A program made the translations under genes and the position numbers. The notes under the pieces were generated by a model. It was not told the origin of the DNA and did not search any database. It saw only the letters and a list, made by a program, of their open reading frames with translations. Positions 1-7,960 of a stretch of 64,000 nt of DNA are shown piece by piece. Each line of letters starts with the position of its first letter. Position 1 is the stretch's first letter. Source of the DNA: a virus; the IMG/VR virus record IMGVR_UViG_3300040801_004314, positions 36,665 through 100,664 of that record; one strand, written 5' to 3'.

Positions 1-27
1 AGCAAATCTAACTTTAGGATATATGAA

Positions 28-1587
28 ATGTCCGATGAATCAAAAATAAATGAACTATTCAACATGAACAAAAATGAATTTGTAACAAAAAAACAATTGA
101 CTGATTACTCACAGTATTTAGTTAAAGAGCTTAACGAAACTAAGAAAGGCGTTAAGGAAGCAGTTTCAAAGGGACAAATGGACCCAGCGAAATTAGAGAA
201 GTTATTAGAGTATTATGAAGAACTTAATGCTACTAACGAAAAAGTTGTTGGTTACCTAGATTACTTAGCTGAAAAAGTACAAGTAGTAGTTAACGAAAAC
301 AAAACTTTAAAAGAGACAACAGGTAAGTTGACAAAACACAATGATTATCTAGCTGAAAACCTAGAAAAAGCAATCAATTATTCTGAGTATGTTGCTGAGA
401 ACTTAGACAAGAATATTAATTATTCTGAATATTTAGCAGAGAACTTAGACAAAAACATTGCTTATTCTGAGTATGTTGCTGAGAACTTAGACAAGAACAT
501 TTCTTACTCTGAATATTTAGCTGAAAACCTAGATAAGAATATTGATTATTCTGAATATTTAGCAGAGAACTTAGACAAGAACATTGCTTATTCAGAATAC
601 ATCGCAGAGAACTTAGATAAAAACATTGACTATTCAGAATACATTGCTGAAAACGTTGACAATTCTATTTCTTATGCTGAGTATTTAGCAGAACACGTTG
701 AGGGTAATATTGCTTACTCTGAATATATCGCTGAAAACTTAGATGATAACATTGCTTACTCTGAATATGTTGCAGAGAACTTAGATAAATCTATTGATTA
801 CCAAGCTATGATCGTTGAAAAATTAAACGGAACTAGTTTAAACGAATCAACTGAGGATAAATTACCAACACCTGAAATGGCAGGATTTGGAATTGAAGAA
901 TCTAAAGAGGAAAAAGAAGAAGTAAAAGAAGTAGAAGAATCTAAAGAAGATAAAGAAGAATGTGCAACTAACGAAGATGCACACCAAGAAGAGCATGAAG
1001 AAGAAGCTAAAGAAGTGGAAGCTCATGAAGAAGAGGAAGAGGAAGAAGTTCAACCATCAGGAGAATATGATGATGAATTATCTGAATCTATTGATAAATT
1101 AATCGAAGAAGCTAAAAAACGAAAAGTTTCTGAGACAAGTGATTTGAATTTTTTAAAGTTCTTAAACAAATCACAAGTAGATAGCTATTATGCTTTAACA
1201 AATGAGGAACAAGAGGATATTAAACTACACATAAACGAAAGTAGTTACTTCACACAAAAAGATGTTCTTAATTTAATAAGCGAAACTCTATCAAAAAAGA
1301 ACGAGACTCTTGAACAAAGAGTTGTCAGATTGATGCCTGACTCTGTTAAGCCAATCTGGGAGCAGTTAAATGAATCTTCTAAAAAGTCTGTGCTTTCACA
1401 AGCTAGATTATATCCAGAAGATAATATGATGACTGAGAATCAAGTTGAACATTTCTGGGATACTAGAAATTTCAAAGTGAACGAATCTACTACTAAGAAA
1501 TTAGTTTCAGAAGATAAGTTAATCCAAGAGGACAATTTATCAGATGATGAAACTAACGCAATATTAGAAAGATTCAAAAATCTATAA
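28..1587 (+). CDS. Probable prohead core scaffold protein (T4 gp22-like position)
   Basis: Located directly upstream of the gp23-type major capsid gene, where T4-like phages keep the prohead core scaffold. It is helical and strongly charged: a coiled-coil-like N-terminus (residues 1-100), eleven tandem 14-residue units (about 104-257) of the type YSEYLAENLDKNI, a Glu/Lys-rich acidic linker (about 290-350) and a globular-looking C-terminal third. The length (519 aa) is greater than T4 gp22. Repeats of this kind suit an extended rod filling a prohead core. The same frame is open to the left window edge without a stop, so the true start may lie outside; the ATG used is the first visible. Function is inferred from position and composition, not from a recognised domain. 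Confidence 0.6.
   Translation: MSDESKINELFNMNKNEFVTKKQLTDYSQYLVKELNETKKGVKEAVSKGQMDPAKLEKLLEYYEELNATNEKVVGYLDYLAEKVQVVVNENKTLKETTGKLTKHNDYLAENLEKAINYSEYVAENLDKNINYSEYLAENLDKNIAYSEYVAENLDKNISYSEYLAENLDKNIDYSEYLAENLDKNIAYSEYIAENLDKNIDYSEYIAENVDNSISYAEYLAEHVEGNIAYSEYIAENLDDNIAYSEYVAENLDKSIDYQAMIVEKLNGTSLNESTEDKLPTPEMAGFGIEESKEEKEEVKEVEESKEDKEECATNEDAHQEEHEEEAKEVEAHEEEEEEEVQPSGEYDDELSESIDKLIEEAKKRKVSETSDLNFLKFLNKSQVDSYYALTNEEQEDIKLHINESSYFTQKDVLNLISETLSKKNETLEQRVVRLMPDSVKPIWEQLNESSKKSVLSQARLYPEDNMMTENQVEHFWDTRNFKVNESTTKKLVSEDKLIQEDNLSDDETNAILERFKNL
337..798 (+). repeat. Eleven tandem 42-bp coding repeats
   Basis: Eleven in-frame 42-bp units encode 14-residue repeats in the scaffold candidate. 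The Y-x-E-Y-x-A-E-N-L-D core is nearly invariant, and divergence is mainly at codon third positions and in units 7-8. There is no spacer between units, so this is a protein repeat and not a CRISPR array. Confidence 0.95.
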
Positions 1588-1666
1588 AAAATCCACGTTT
1601 GAAAAAAGTAGTAAAATAAGGGTTTATATATAGACTATACAAAAATAAAAAAAAATAAATTAAATT

Positions 1667-3364
1667 ATGTCACACATTAGAATAGACAATCAAAAAGCCA
1701 AGAAGAAATGGTCACCAGTTCTTGAGAACATGGGGGTTACTGGCGAAAGAGTTGACTGGATGAGCGAATATGCAGAATTCCACTCAATCAACGAGAATGC
1801 TTACGCAAACGCATCTAACGTATCAGGTATGGGAGGTGTTGTTGCAGCACAACCATCAACATTATCAGGTTCAACAGTTGGTAATGCATTTACACAAGGT
1901 GGATCAGAAGGATCAGGTGATGTAGGTCAAAACCTATTACCTGTTGCTATGAAAATTGCAGCACAAACAATCGGTTTAGACCTTGTTGCTGTTAAGCCAT
2001 CTCCAGGTCCAAAAATCGATTTACTTTATGTAGATTTTCGTTATGACGATACTCATACAGGTGATGCTGATGAGAGACCACAAGTTTTCAAATTGAATGC
2101 TGATAACTTAACTGATATCAAAGATTCTATTAAAAGAGAATTAGCTTCAAGAGGTCTTACTGAATCACAAGGTGGATTACAAAATGGACAACTTTTCGTA
2201 AACATTGCTGATGGATCATTCCTAGCTGATGCGCCAAGTAACAAAGAAGGTATCGTAGAATTCTTAGGATTCTCTCGTATCGATGGTTTCCCAATGTTCA
2301 GAGCTTACAGACAAGCTAACACAGCACATGGTGTTGTAGGTGGAACTGCTGGAACTGCATTTGGTTTTGACCAAACAAGAAACACTTTTGATGCAACAAC
2401 TGCAATGACAGATCAAATTGAGCAAATCGGTAACGATGGTGCTGGAACTCCTGTCGCAATTGATGTAACTGCACCAAAAGTAGAGCTAGTTTCTGCACTT
2501 GAAGACCACATCCCAGGATTTTCTGCTAACTGGAATTCAAGCGAAAACGGTTTCTCTGGAAACTATCCAATGGATAGAGAGCAAGACGATAAAAGATACT
2601 CTGGTATCATCGGACCAAAGATTTCTTCTAAAACAGTTGCAGTTGGTACTATCGAAGTATCTTCAGCTCTAAGAAGAACAGAAATTGAAGATATCAAAGC
2701 TAACACAGGTATGGATATCGTTCAAAAAATGGAAAGCATTCTTGTTAATGAACTTTCTCAAACAATCTCTAAGCAAATTGTTGCTAAGATTTTTGAAATG
2801 GGTGAACTTAACAGAGCATCTGCTCCAACAAGAACAGGTGGTGCTTCATTATTTGACCTTAACACAGACTACGTTACAAGTGGACCAGGTGGTGAGACAA
2901 CTCACGCAGTGCAAAGAAAACTTATTACTAAGATTATGCACGCATCTAACTTCATTGCAACAGAAGGACGTGTTGGACCAGCACAGTACTTAGTTACTAA
3001 TGGTGGATTGGCAGCAGCTTTATCAGACGTTTCAGGTTATACTATTAACCCAGTAAAATCTAAACTAAATGGAGCAGGTCAACTTTATCCAGTAGGTTCT
3101 ATCGGAGATATTTCAATATATGTTGATCCATATATGAAGTATGATGATAACAGAATTGTACTTGGTAGAAAGAACAACCCAGACCAACCAGGTGTTATCT
3201 TCGTGCCTTATTTAATGGCACAATCAATCAGCGTAATATCTGAGGCTACATTCGCACCTAGAATGCTTCTAAGAAGCCGTTATGCTGTGGCAGAAGTAGG
3301 TTGGTATCCACAAAAGCAATTCATGACTCTTAGAGTTACTGATGAAGCTGGATTACTAAACTAG
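1667..3364 (+). CDS. Major capsid protein, T4 gp23 family
   Basis: The 565-residue protein has the N-terminal layout of T4-like major capsid proteins: a charged propeptide containing WSPVLE, an SINENAYANAS segment, a Gly/Ser-rich stretch, then the HK97-fold body. In T4 the prohead protease gp21 cuts after (L/I)xE; residues 41-43 here read INE and are a plausible cleavage point giving a propeptide of about 43 residues. The leader before the ATG is A-rich with no Shine-Dalgarno sequence, as in Bacteroidetes. A hairpin terminator follows. The upstream neighbour is the scaffold candidate; the protease and portal genes expected further upstream are outside the window. Confidence 0.9.
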   Translation: MSHIRIDNQKAKKKWSPVLENMGVTGERVDWMSEYAEFHSINENAYANASNVSGMGGVVAAQPSTLSGSTVGNAFTQGGSEGSGDVGQNLLPVAMKIAAQTIGLDLVAVKPSPGPKIDLLYVDFRYDDTHTGDADERPQVFKLNADNLTDIKDSIKRELASRGLTESQGGLQNGQLFVNIADGSFLADAPSNKEGIVEFLGFSRIDGFPMFRAYRQANTAHGVVGGTAGTAFGFDQTRNTFDATTAMTDQIEQIGNDGAGTPVAIDVTAPKVELVSALEDHIPGFSANWNSSENGFSGNYPMDREQDDKRYSGIIGPKISSKTVAVGTIEVSSALRRTEIEDIKANTGMDIVQKMESILVNELSQTISKQIVAKIFEMGELNRASAPTRTGGASLFDLNTDYVTSGPGGETTHAVQRKLITKIMHASNFIATEGRVGPAQYLVTNGGLAAALSDVSGYTINPVKSKLNGAGQLYPVGSIGDISIYVDPYMKYDDNRIVLGRKNNPDQPGVIFVPYLMAQSISVISEATFAPRMLLRSRYAVAEVGWYPQKQFMTLRVTDEAGLLN

Positions 3365-3384
3365 TAGTAACTAGACAATAATAA

Positions 3385-3415
3385 AAAAGAGGAGCATCTA
3401 TGTTCCTCTTTTTTT
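3385..3415 (+). terminator. Rho-independent terminator after the major capsid gene
   Basis: The stem AAAAGAGGA / TCCTCTTTT encloses a short loop and runs into a T tract, immediately 3' of the capsid gene stop codon. Confidence 0.85.
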
Positions 3416-3474
3416 ATGTCAAAACTTTTGAGTATATTTACATATAATTATAAGATAAAATACCTAATTATTAA

Positions 3475-5103
3475 ATGAATAAACAAAGATTTAAAATAAT
3501 AAATGATATACTTCAAGAAAAGCCTACTAGATTAAGAGAGTCGTATTTTATTAAAAACTATAATGATGTCTATAATAAAATAGTAAAATATACTGAAGGC
3601 ATAGATTTACCTTTTAAACAAAGAATGTGGCACTGGATAAATGAACTACCGACTATTTATGTCTGTAAGTGTGGTAAACCTACTAGTTTCTATAAGAATT
3701 GGAAACATGGATATAGGAGTGCATGTTCACCAAAGTGCGCACAAACAAATGATAAAACCAAGGAAAAAAGAAGAAAAACTACATTAGAAAAATATGGCGT
3801 AGATAATATTGCTAAATTGGAAGAAATTAAAAAAAAGCAAGAGGAAACTAACATACAAAAGTATGGTCATAAATCTACATTTCAAAACGAAGAAGTTCAG
3901 AAAAAATGGAGAAAAACTATCGAAGATAGATATAGTGTAGATCATTATTTTAAAACTAATGAGTTTAAGAAAAAGGCTAAGAAAACATCTAAAAAAAAAT
4001 ACGGGAAAGAACATTACGTACAATCAAAATCATACAAAGAAAAACTTAAAGAAATTGGATTCAATGATATATTGAAACAAATAAATATCAATAAACATCT
4101 TAGGAAATATGATAATATAGGTTTAGAATTTATAGATTTAAGCGATAGAATATTAACATTAAAAGGTGAATGCGGACATCAATTTGAAATACATTATGAT
4201 TCTTTAAAACGAAGAATAGAGAATTCTTATGATTATTGCACTATATGTAATCCAGTTAATTCAGTACAATCACAAGATGAGAAAGTACTAATAAAGTGGT
4301 TAATGGAAAAAAATATAGATCTCGTAGAGAAGGATCGAAGCTTAGGTATTGAGCTAGATATATTAATACCTTCCAAGAAAATAGCAATAGAGTTTAATGG
4401 ATTATATTGGCATTCTGAATTATTTAAAAATAACAATTACCATTTAGACAAAACTACAATATGTAGAAACAATGATATAAGATTAATACACATATGGGAA
4501 GATGATTGGAAATACAATAAAACAATTGTAAAATCTATTATTTTGAATAGCCTTGGGCTGATTGAGAAAAAAGTATATTCTAGAAAATGTGAAATAACTA
4601 CCTTAAGTAACAAAGAAAAAAACTTATTTTTAGAAAAAAATCACATACAAGGGAAGTGTGTATCAAGTGTTAATTTGGCACTTATGTATAATAATGAAGT
4701 AGTCTCTGTTATGACATTTGGGAAACGCAAAATGAGTAATAAAAACGAATTTGAGTTAATAAGGTTTTGTAATAAAGTAAACAATGTAGTAATCGGTGGG
4801 GCTTCAAGATTATTTAACTATTTCATTAACAATTACCAAAGTGATCATATAATTTCTTTTGCTGATATATCTCATTTTGAAGGTGGTGTATATAAGAAAT
4901 TGGGATTTAAATTTGTACACAGGACTATCCCAAATTATTGGTGGGTAGTTAGTGGTATTAGGTTTCACCGCTTCACCTATAATAAAAAAAGGTTAGTGAA
5001 AGAAGGTGCTGATCCTAATAAAACCGAAGTTCAAATAATGTATGATAAAGGATATTTTAGAATATTTGGTTGTGGTCAAGATAAGTACGTTTATCATAGG
5101 TAA
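3475..5103 (+). CDS. Homing endonuclease, Vsr/EDxHD-like nuclease with Mom/GNAT-like C-terminal domain
   Basis: Modular 542-residue mobile nuclease just after the capsid gene terminator. A CxC...CxxxC zinc-finger-like segment (about 64-88) is followed by short recurring motifs with KYGVDN or variants (about 105-185), typical of DNA-binding repeats in phage homing endonucleases. A nuclease core (about 262-360) carries ELDILIPSKKIAIEFNG, YWHSE and IHIWEDDW, resembling the Vsr-like EDxHD family. The C-terminal domain (about 375-500) holds NHIQGK, MTFGK, ELIRFCNK, VIGGASRLF and SFADISHFEGGVYKKLGF. The last two domains recur in another endonuclease in the window, and the C-terminal domain also in a GIY-YIG enzyme. 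Homing activity is inferred from the architecture. The catalytic residues look intact. Confidence 0.75.
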   Translation: MNKQRFKIINDILQEKPTRLRESYFIKNYNDVYNKIVKYTEGIDLPFKQRMWHWINELPTIYVCKCGKPTSFYKNWKHGYRSACSPKCAQTNDKTKEKRRKTTLEKYGVDNIAKLEEIKKKQEETNIQKYGHKSTFQNEEVQKKWRKTIEDRYSVDHYFKTNEFKKKAKKTSKKKYGKEHYVQSKSYKEKLKEIGFNDILKQININKHLRKYDNIGLEFIDLSDRILTLKGECGHQFEIHYDSLKRRIENSYDYCTICNPVNSVQSQDEKVLIKWLMEKNIDLVEKDRSLGIELDILIPSKKIAIEFNGLYWHSELFKNNNYHLDKTTICRNNDIRLIHIWEDDWKYNKTIVKSIILNSLGLIEKKVYSRKCEITTLSNKEKNLFLEKNHIQGKCVSSVNLALMYNNEVVSVMTFGKRKMSNKNEFELIRFCNKVNNVVIGGASRLFNYFINNYQSDHIISFADISHFEGGVYKKLGFKFVHRTIPNYWWVVSGIRFHRFTYNKKRLVKEGADPNKTEVQIMYDKGYFRIFGCGQDKYVYHR

Positions 5104-5115
5104 TTAATATCTATA

Positions 5116-5126
5116 TTTAATATATA
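5116..5126 (+). promoter_or_regulatory. TTTAATATATA motif
   Basis: An exact copy of the recurrent TTTAATATATA element, 4 nt before the peptidase start codon. It is a candidate phage promoter or start-proximal control element, judged only by recurrence. Confidence 0.4.
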
Positions 5127-5130
5127 CCAC

Positions 5131-5919
5131 ATGAACATCAAAGATACTTTTCTTAAATTAGTTGATAAGACACATCCACATGGAACAGAACATCAATTAT
5201 TAGAATCCTTACCAGAATTAAGCAAAGATAGTTTCGGGAATTACTATAGGATTATAGGCACTAATCCAACCATTATGTTTAATTCTCATTTAGACAATTA
5301 TGCTAAAGAACAAACCTCAACTAATGTATACACTAAATATATAGAAAATGAAGAATATGTATTCAGTGATAATGGAATATTAGGTGCTGATGATAAGGCA
5401 GGTGTGTCACTTATGCTTTATATGATTTCTAAAGAAATAGATGGGTTGTATTACTTCTTTACTGGGGAAGAAGTAGGTACTATTGGATCTTCATCTTTAG
5501 CATCCAAATTTGAAGATATTCCTTATTTAAAAAACATTACAAAATGTATATCTTTTGATAGAAGAGGTGAAAGTTCTATAGTAACTCATCAATCTGGTAA
5601 AAGGTGTTGCTCTGACGTATTTGCACACAGTCTAATGGAAGAACTATCTGATAATGACATGGAATATCAACTAGATACAACAGGTGTTTATAGCGACTCT
5701 GCTAGCTTCATAGGCAATATTAGAGAAGTGACTAACATATCGGTTGGGTATTATGATGAGCATACATCAAAAGAATCACAGAATTTAACATTTTTAGAAA
5801 AGCTATCCAAGGCATTAGTTTCTATAGAATGGGATAATTTAATTGTTCATAGAAAGGTTAAAACACCTAATGGACATTTATTAACTTTTGAGTCTTTTAG
5901 GTATAAATTAGTAAACTAA
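5131..5919 (+). CDS. Zinc metallopeptidase, M28/M20-like
   Basis: A 262-residue protein with the metal-ligand pattern of co-catalytic zinc aminopeptidases: SHLDNY (H53, D55), GADDKAG (D87), TGEEVG (E113/E114), FDRRG (D143) and DEHTSKE (H211). The catalytic Glu pair and bridging Asp are present, so it is probably active as an exopeptidase on small peptides. The substrate is unknown, and such enzymes are accessory in phages. The frame stays open after the stop codon into the next reading frame, so the two may have been one longer protein. It is preceded by a TTTAATATATA motif. Confidence 0.75.
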   Translation: MNIKDTFLKLVDKTHPHGTEHQLLESLPELSKDSFGNYYRIIGTNPTIMFNSHLDNYAKEQTSTNVYTKYIENEEYVFSDNGILGADDKAGVSLMLYMISKEIDGLYYFFTGEEVGTIGSSSLASKFEDIPYLKNITKCISFDRRGESSIVTHQSGKRCCSDVFAHSLMEELSDNDMEYQLDTTGVYSDSASFIGNIREVTNISVGYYDEHTSKESQNLTFLEKLSKALVSIEWDNLIVHRKVKTPNGHLLTFESFRYKLVN

Positions 5920-5991
5920 AATTATATTAGCTCTGATATTAAGATAGGTGATATTTATGATGAAGCAGATATTTATTCTTATGTACAAAGA

Positions 5992-6276
5992 ATGCACCAC
6001 ACATACGATGATTTTATAGAAGGTGATTTAGGAGATAGAATAGAGGAGTATAATAAATATAAAGTTTGGAAGGTTGATATAAAAGAAATAGATATAGATG
6101 AATTTACATTAGACTATGATCTCATAGAAGATTATAAAGAAACTTTATTAAGCAATGATAAATACCCACCAGTTGTTTTGAATAGCGATTATGATATAAT
6201 AGATGGGAGTCACCGTTTGAATGCATTAGATGAGCTAGCTCATACGAAGGTTATAGCTTTTGTTGGGATAGAATAA
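5992..6276 (+). CDS. ParB/sulfiredoxin-like domain protein
   Basis: The 94-residue product ends in a compact ParB-N-like domain: WKVDIKEIDID, then YKETLLSNDKYPPVVLN and the signature IDGSHRLNAL. Such domains bind nucleotides or act in DNA modification and nuclease contexts. The reading frame is open back to the peptidase stop codon (from 5920) and that stretch looks coding (SSDIKIGDIYDEADIYSY), so the real N-terminus may be longer, using a non-ATG start or reading through the upstream TAA. The first ATG is used here. Confidence 0.6.
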   Translation: MHHTYDDFIEGDLGDRIEEYNKYKVWKVDIKEIDIDEFTLDYDLIEDYKETLLSNDKYPPVVLNSDYDIIDGSHRLNALDELAHTKVIAFVGIE

Positions 6277-6287
6277 GAATATGTGGA

Positions 6288-6298
6288 TTTAATATATA
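6288..6298 (+). promoter_or_regulatory. TTTAATATATA motif
   Basis: A recurrent AT element 17 nt upstream of the following start codon; candidate phage promoter. Confidence 0.4.
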
Positions 6299-6315
6299 AA
6301 AGAAAATAAAAGAAT

Positions 6316-6693
6316 ATGAAACACTTAAAACTGTGGGAGAATTTAAACGAAAATGGCGACTTTTATAGCAAATTTTGGATAGAGGCACTATCGGAAAAGT
6401 ACGGAACTTGTGAGATAGACGAATACAAACCAATTAAGCCATTATATGGTGGTGGTAAATTCTCACAAATAGGATATTTATGTAATGTAGAAGATAAAGA
6501 TGTGTCGAAATTTATATTAGAGGGTATTACAAATAATGGTAAATTTATACACTCAAGTATAATTACATTAGACCAAAATGGTGATGCACTATCACACGGC
6601 ACTATTTATATAGATAATACTAAAGGAGATACATATTCAGATAATATACTTAAAGTGGTTGATGAAATCGATAAATATATAGAAAATATGTAA
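6316..6693 (+). CDS. Hypothetical protein with capsid-targeting-like N-terminus
   Basis: Unrecognised 125-residue protein. It begins MKHLKLWENLNE, matching the pattern of T4 capsid-targeting sequences (T4 internal proteins start MKTYQEFIAE and are cut by gp21 after I/L-x-E). Here LNE at residues 10-12 would be the cut. Two other, otherwise unrelated proteins in this window share the same MKHLK start. The remainder is mixed alpha/beta with no membrane segment. It may be packaged inside the capsid; this is an inference. Confidence 0.55.
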   Translation: MKHLKLWENLNENGDFYSKFWIEALSEKYGTCEIDEYKPIKPLYGGGKFSQIGYLCNVEDKDVSKFILEGITNNGKFIHSSIITLDQNGDALSHGTIYIDNTKGDTYSDNILKVVDEIDKYIENM

Positions 6694-6731
6694 AAATATA
6701 TAAACATTTTTCATAATTCATATATAATATA

Positions 6732-6739
6732 TATATTTG
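6732..6739 (+). promoter_or_regulatory. Bacteroidetes-type -7 box TATATTTG
   Basis: An exact match to TAnnTTTG, the -7 element of the Bacteroidetes housekeeping sigma factor. No good TTG -33 box is visible at the usual spacing. It would drive the transcript across the gene-poor stretch. Confidence 0.45.
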
Positions 6740-6830
6740 CAAGATAACCATGGGGAAGTTTAGAATAGATTTATGGTGAATTAGTAATTATGCAAGTATC
6801 GGATTGTTTTTTAACCGATTAATAAATTAA

Positions 6831-6938
6831 GTAACAATTTTTTTAAGCGGAAACGTAACAGAAGTAGGAACTCGTGAAGATGTAGTAGCGACTCTACAAA
6901 ACAACATGATCCAAGTAGAGGATCTAGCAACTGCCTAA
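6831..6938 (+). pseudogene. Orphan coding-like fragment without a start codon
   Basis: Between two in-frame stop codons lies a 35-codon frame reading VTIFLSGNVTEVGTRE, then DVVATLQNNMIQVEDLATA. Its residue composition looks like a genuine structured protein end, but there is no ATG. Two short frames with ATGs precede it in other registers, so it could be the 3' remnant of a broken gene or be reached by frameshifting. The family is not recognised. Confidence 0.3.
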
Positions 6939-6965
6939 CAGTAGTTACTAAAAAATCTACAGTTG

Positions 6966-6998
6966 ATCTACACAATTAAAAATGTAGGATGGTTTTTT
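6966..6998 (+). terminator. Probable Rho-independent terminator
   Basis: ATCTACA pairs with TGTAGGAT (one bulged G) around a 10-nt loop, followed by GG and six T. It would end a transcript starting at the upstream TATATTTG box. Confidence 0.5.
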
Positions 6999-7126
6999 AT
7001 ATTTTTAGAGTTTGTCAAAAAATTATATATTTTGTTTGTTTAGAAAAATAAACTAAACTTGTAAACGATTAGTTATTGATTACTGTTGAAGACAAGGTGG
7101 GCGGTACACCTTCTTCTCCACAAAAC

Positions 7127-7153
7127 AAAAACCCACCAAAAGGTGGGTTTTTT
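7127..7153 (+). terminator. Strong Rho-independent terminator
   Basis: A perfect ACCCACC / GGTGGGT stem with a four-A loop, A tract before and T tract after. It lies just ahead of the small-gene array, and this argues against any gene starting upstream and reading through it. Confidence 0.85.
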
Positions 7154-7174
7154 ATAAACTTCAAAAATTATAAA

Positions 7175-7291
7175 ATGAAAATATTAATATGTAAGCTATT
7201 TCATAAAAAATATCATAAAAGAGAATGGTATGGATGTGAGGGTGCAGAAGGAGCAAAAGATTATTATATAACATGCAGTAAATGCAATTAA
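7175..7291 (+). CDS. Small Cys-containing protein (38 aa)
   Basis: The product begins MKILICKLFHKKYHK and ends YYITCSKCN, the pattern of very small phage proteins with a basic start and a single terminal CxxC. Frame and ATG follow an A-rich leader and the strong terminator. A longer frame with a TTG start exists but would span the terminator. The stop codon lies 3 nt before the next start codon. Possibly a metal-binding micro-protein; function unknown. Confidence 0.45.
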   Translation: MKILICKLFHKKYHKREWYGCEGAEGAKDYYITCSKCN

Positions 7292-7294
7292 ACT

Positions 7295-7591
7295 ATGAAT
7301 ACAGAACAAAAGCAACCAAGATGGATCAGAAAGGCATGGAGTATAGCCAATGTTATGCGATGGCTTTCTCGTAAAAGTGAACGAACCATTGAGGTTGAAA
7401 TACCAAAAGGGTTTATGAATTGTGGAGTTTGCATTTGTAACCATTTTATAGCCGACACAAACAATAGTGCAAATTGGGATACGATTAAATTCCCATTACC
7501 CAAACCTAAATACAAGTGGAATATTAAATGCTACACAGGTGATATTGATAAACCCGAAAAGCAAAGAGTAGTGCTGATTGATAAGTACTAG
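7295..7591 (+). CDS. Hypothetical protein (98 aa)
   Basis: Unrecognised basic protein with a segment CGVCICNHF (two closely spaced cysteine pairs) and a C-terminal beta-rich stretch ending RVVLIDKY. It starts 3 nt after the preceding small gene, implying co-transcription. It belongs to an array of short genes of a style common in Bacteroidetes accessory DNA. Confidence 0.5.
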   Translation: MNTEQKQPRWIRKAWSIANVMRWLSRKSERTIEVEIPKGFMNCGVCICNHFIADTNNSANWDTIKFPLPKPKYKWNIKCYTGDIDKPEKQRVVLIDKY

Positions 7592-7634
7592 CTTGTGCAT
7601 AACATATTGTGTATGAACCTGTAAATTATAAAAA

Positions 7635-7745
7635 ATGAATTGGATTAAACGATTATTTAGTAAAAAAGAAACTACTAAGCAATGTGATACACACGTTATT
7701 GTGAGTAGTGCTTGTGAATGTGGTAGACAAAAAAATGCGGTGTAA
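7635..7745 (+). CDS. Very small Cys-containing protein (36 aa)
   Basis: A short frame after an A-rich leader encodes MNWIKRLFSKKETTKQ and a C-terminal SSACECGRQ. A basic amphipathic start and a CxC tail resemble the 38-residue neighbour. A hairpin terminator lies about 80 nt downstream. Supported only by codon pattern and leader context. Confidence 0.35.
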   Translation: MNWIKRLFSKKETTKQCDTHVIVSSACECGRQKNAV

Positions 7746-7825
7746 GAAGTGGGTTGTGTTTAAAAACAGGTATATGGTACACTTAGCATTACTTACAACG
7801 GTTTGGATATGTACTGCATCCCGTA

Positions 7826-7862
7826 GGGTATAGCATATAGGTAATGTTATACCCTTTTTTTT
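7826..7862 (+). terminator. Rho-independent terminator
   Basis: A GGGTATA / TATACCC stem with a 15-nt loop followed by eight T. It closes the first small-gene group. Confidence 0.8.
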
Positions 7863-7881
7863 GAGCGTTTGAAAAATAATT

Positions 7882-7926
7882 TACAGAAAATTGTATTTTA
7901 TCTGGTAGTTAATACAGAAAGCTGTA
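7882..7926 (+). promoter_or_regulatory. Tandem dyad operator-like sites
   Basis: TACAGAAAATTGTA and TACAGAAAGCTGTA lie exactly 31 bp apart (about three helical turns). The second is a clean dyad (TACAG-N4-CTGTA) and runs into the -7 box. This is the layout of a repressor operator pair; the regulator is unknown. Confidence 0.4.
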
Positions 7927-7932
7927 TATTTG
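7925..7932 (+). promoter_or_regulatory. Bacteroidetes-type -7 box TATATTTG
   Basis: An exact TAnnTTTG match 28 nt before the start of the 77-residue gene, overlapping the second dyad site, so binding there should block transcription. Confidence 0.55.
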
Positions 7933-7960
7933 AAGTATAATAATTAAAACAAAAGAAATT

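Larger units (their letters stand above)
6694..7174. other. Gene-poor 480-bp stretch with promoter, possible transcript and terminators
   Basis: No convincing complete gene. It contains a Bacteroidetes-type -7 box, two very short ATG frames (products MGKFRIDLW and MQVSDCFLTD), an imperfect hairpin around the ATCGG / CCGAT pair, an open coding-like fragment without a start codon, and two terminator-like hairpins. It may encode a small RNA of about 250 nt or be the scar of a lost gene. An inverted repeat GTTTAG/CTAAAC lies near 7036-7059. Confidence 0.5.

Noticed and set aside
337-798. Regular 42-bp repeat suggesting a CRISPR array
   Set aside because: Units are contiguous, in frame and translated as 14-residue repeats; there are no spacers.
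862-1053. Leftward Phe-rich frame inside the scaffold gene
   Set aside because: A shadow of the Glu/Lys-rich repeat codons; not a plausible protein.
6732-6998. Possible tmRNA or tRNA-like gene
   Set aside because: No tRNA-like acceptor stem or T-loop sequence and no CCA; the 5' GGGG match is isolated.
7076-7174. N-terminal extension of the 38-residue protein from a TTG codon
   Set aside because: It would translate through a strong terminator hairpin, and the ATG has the usual A-rich leader.
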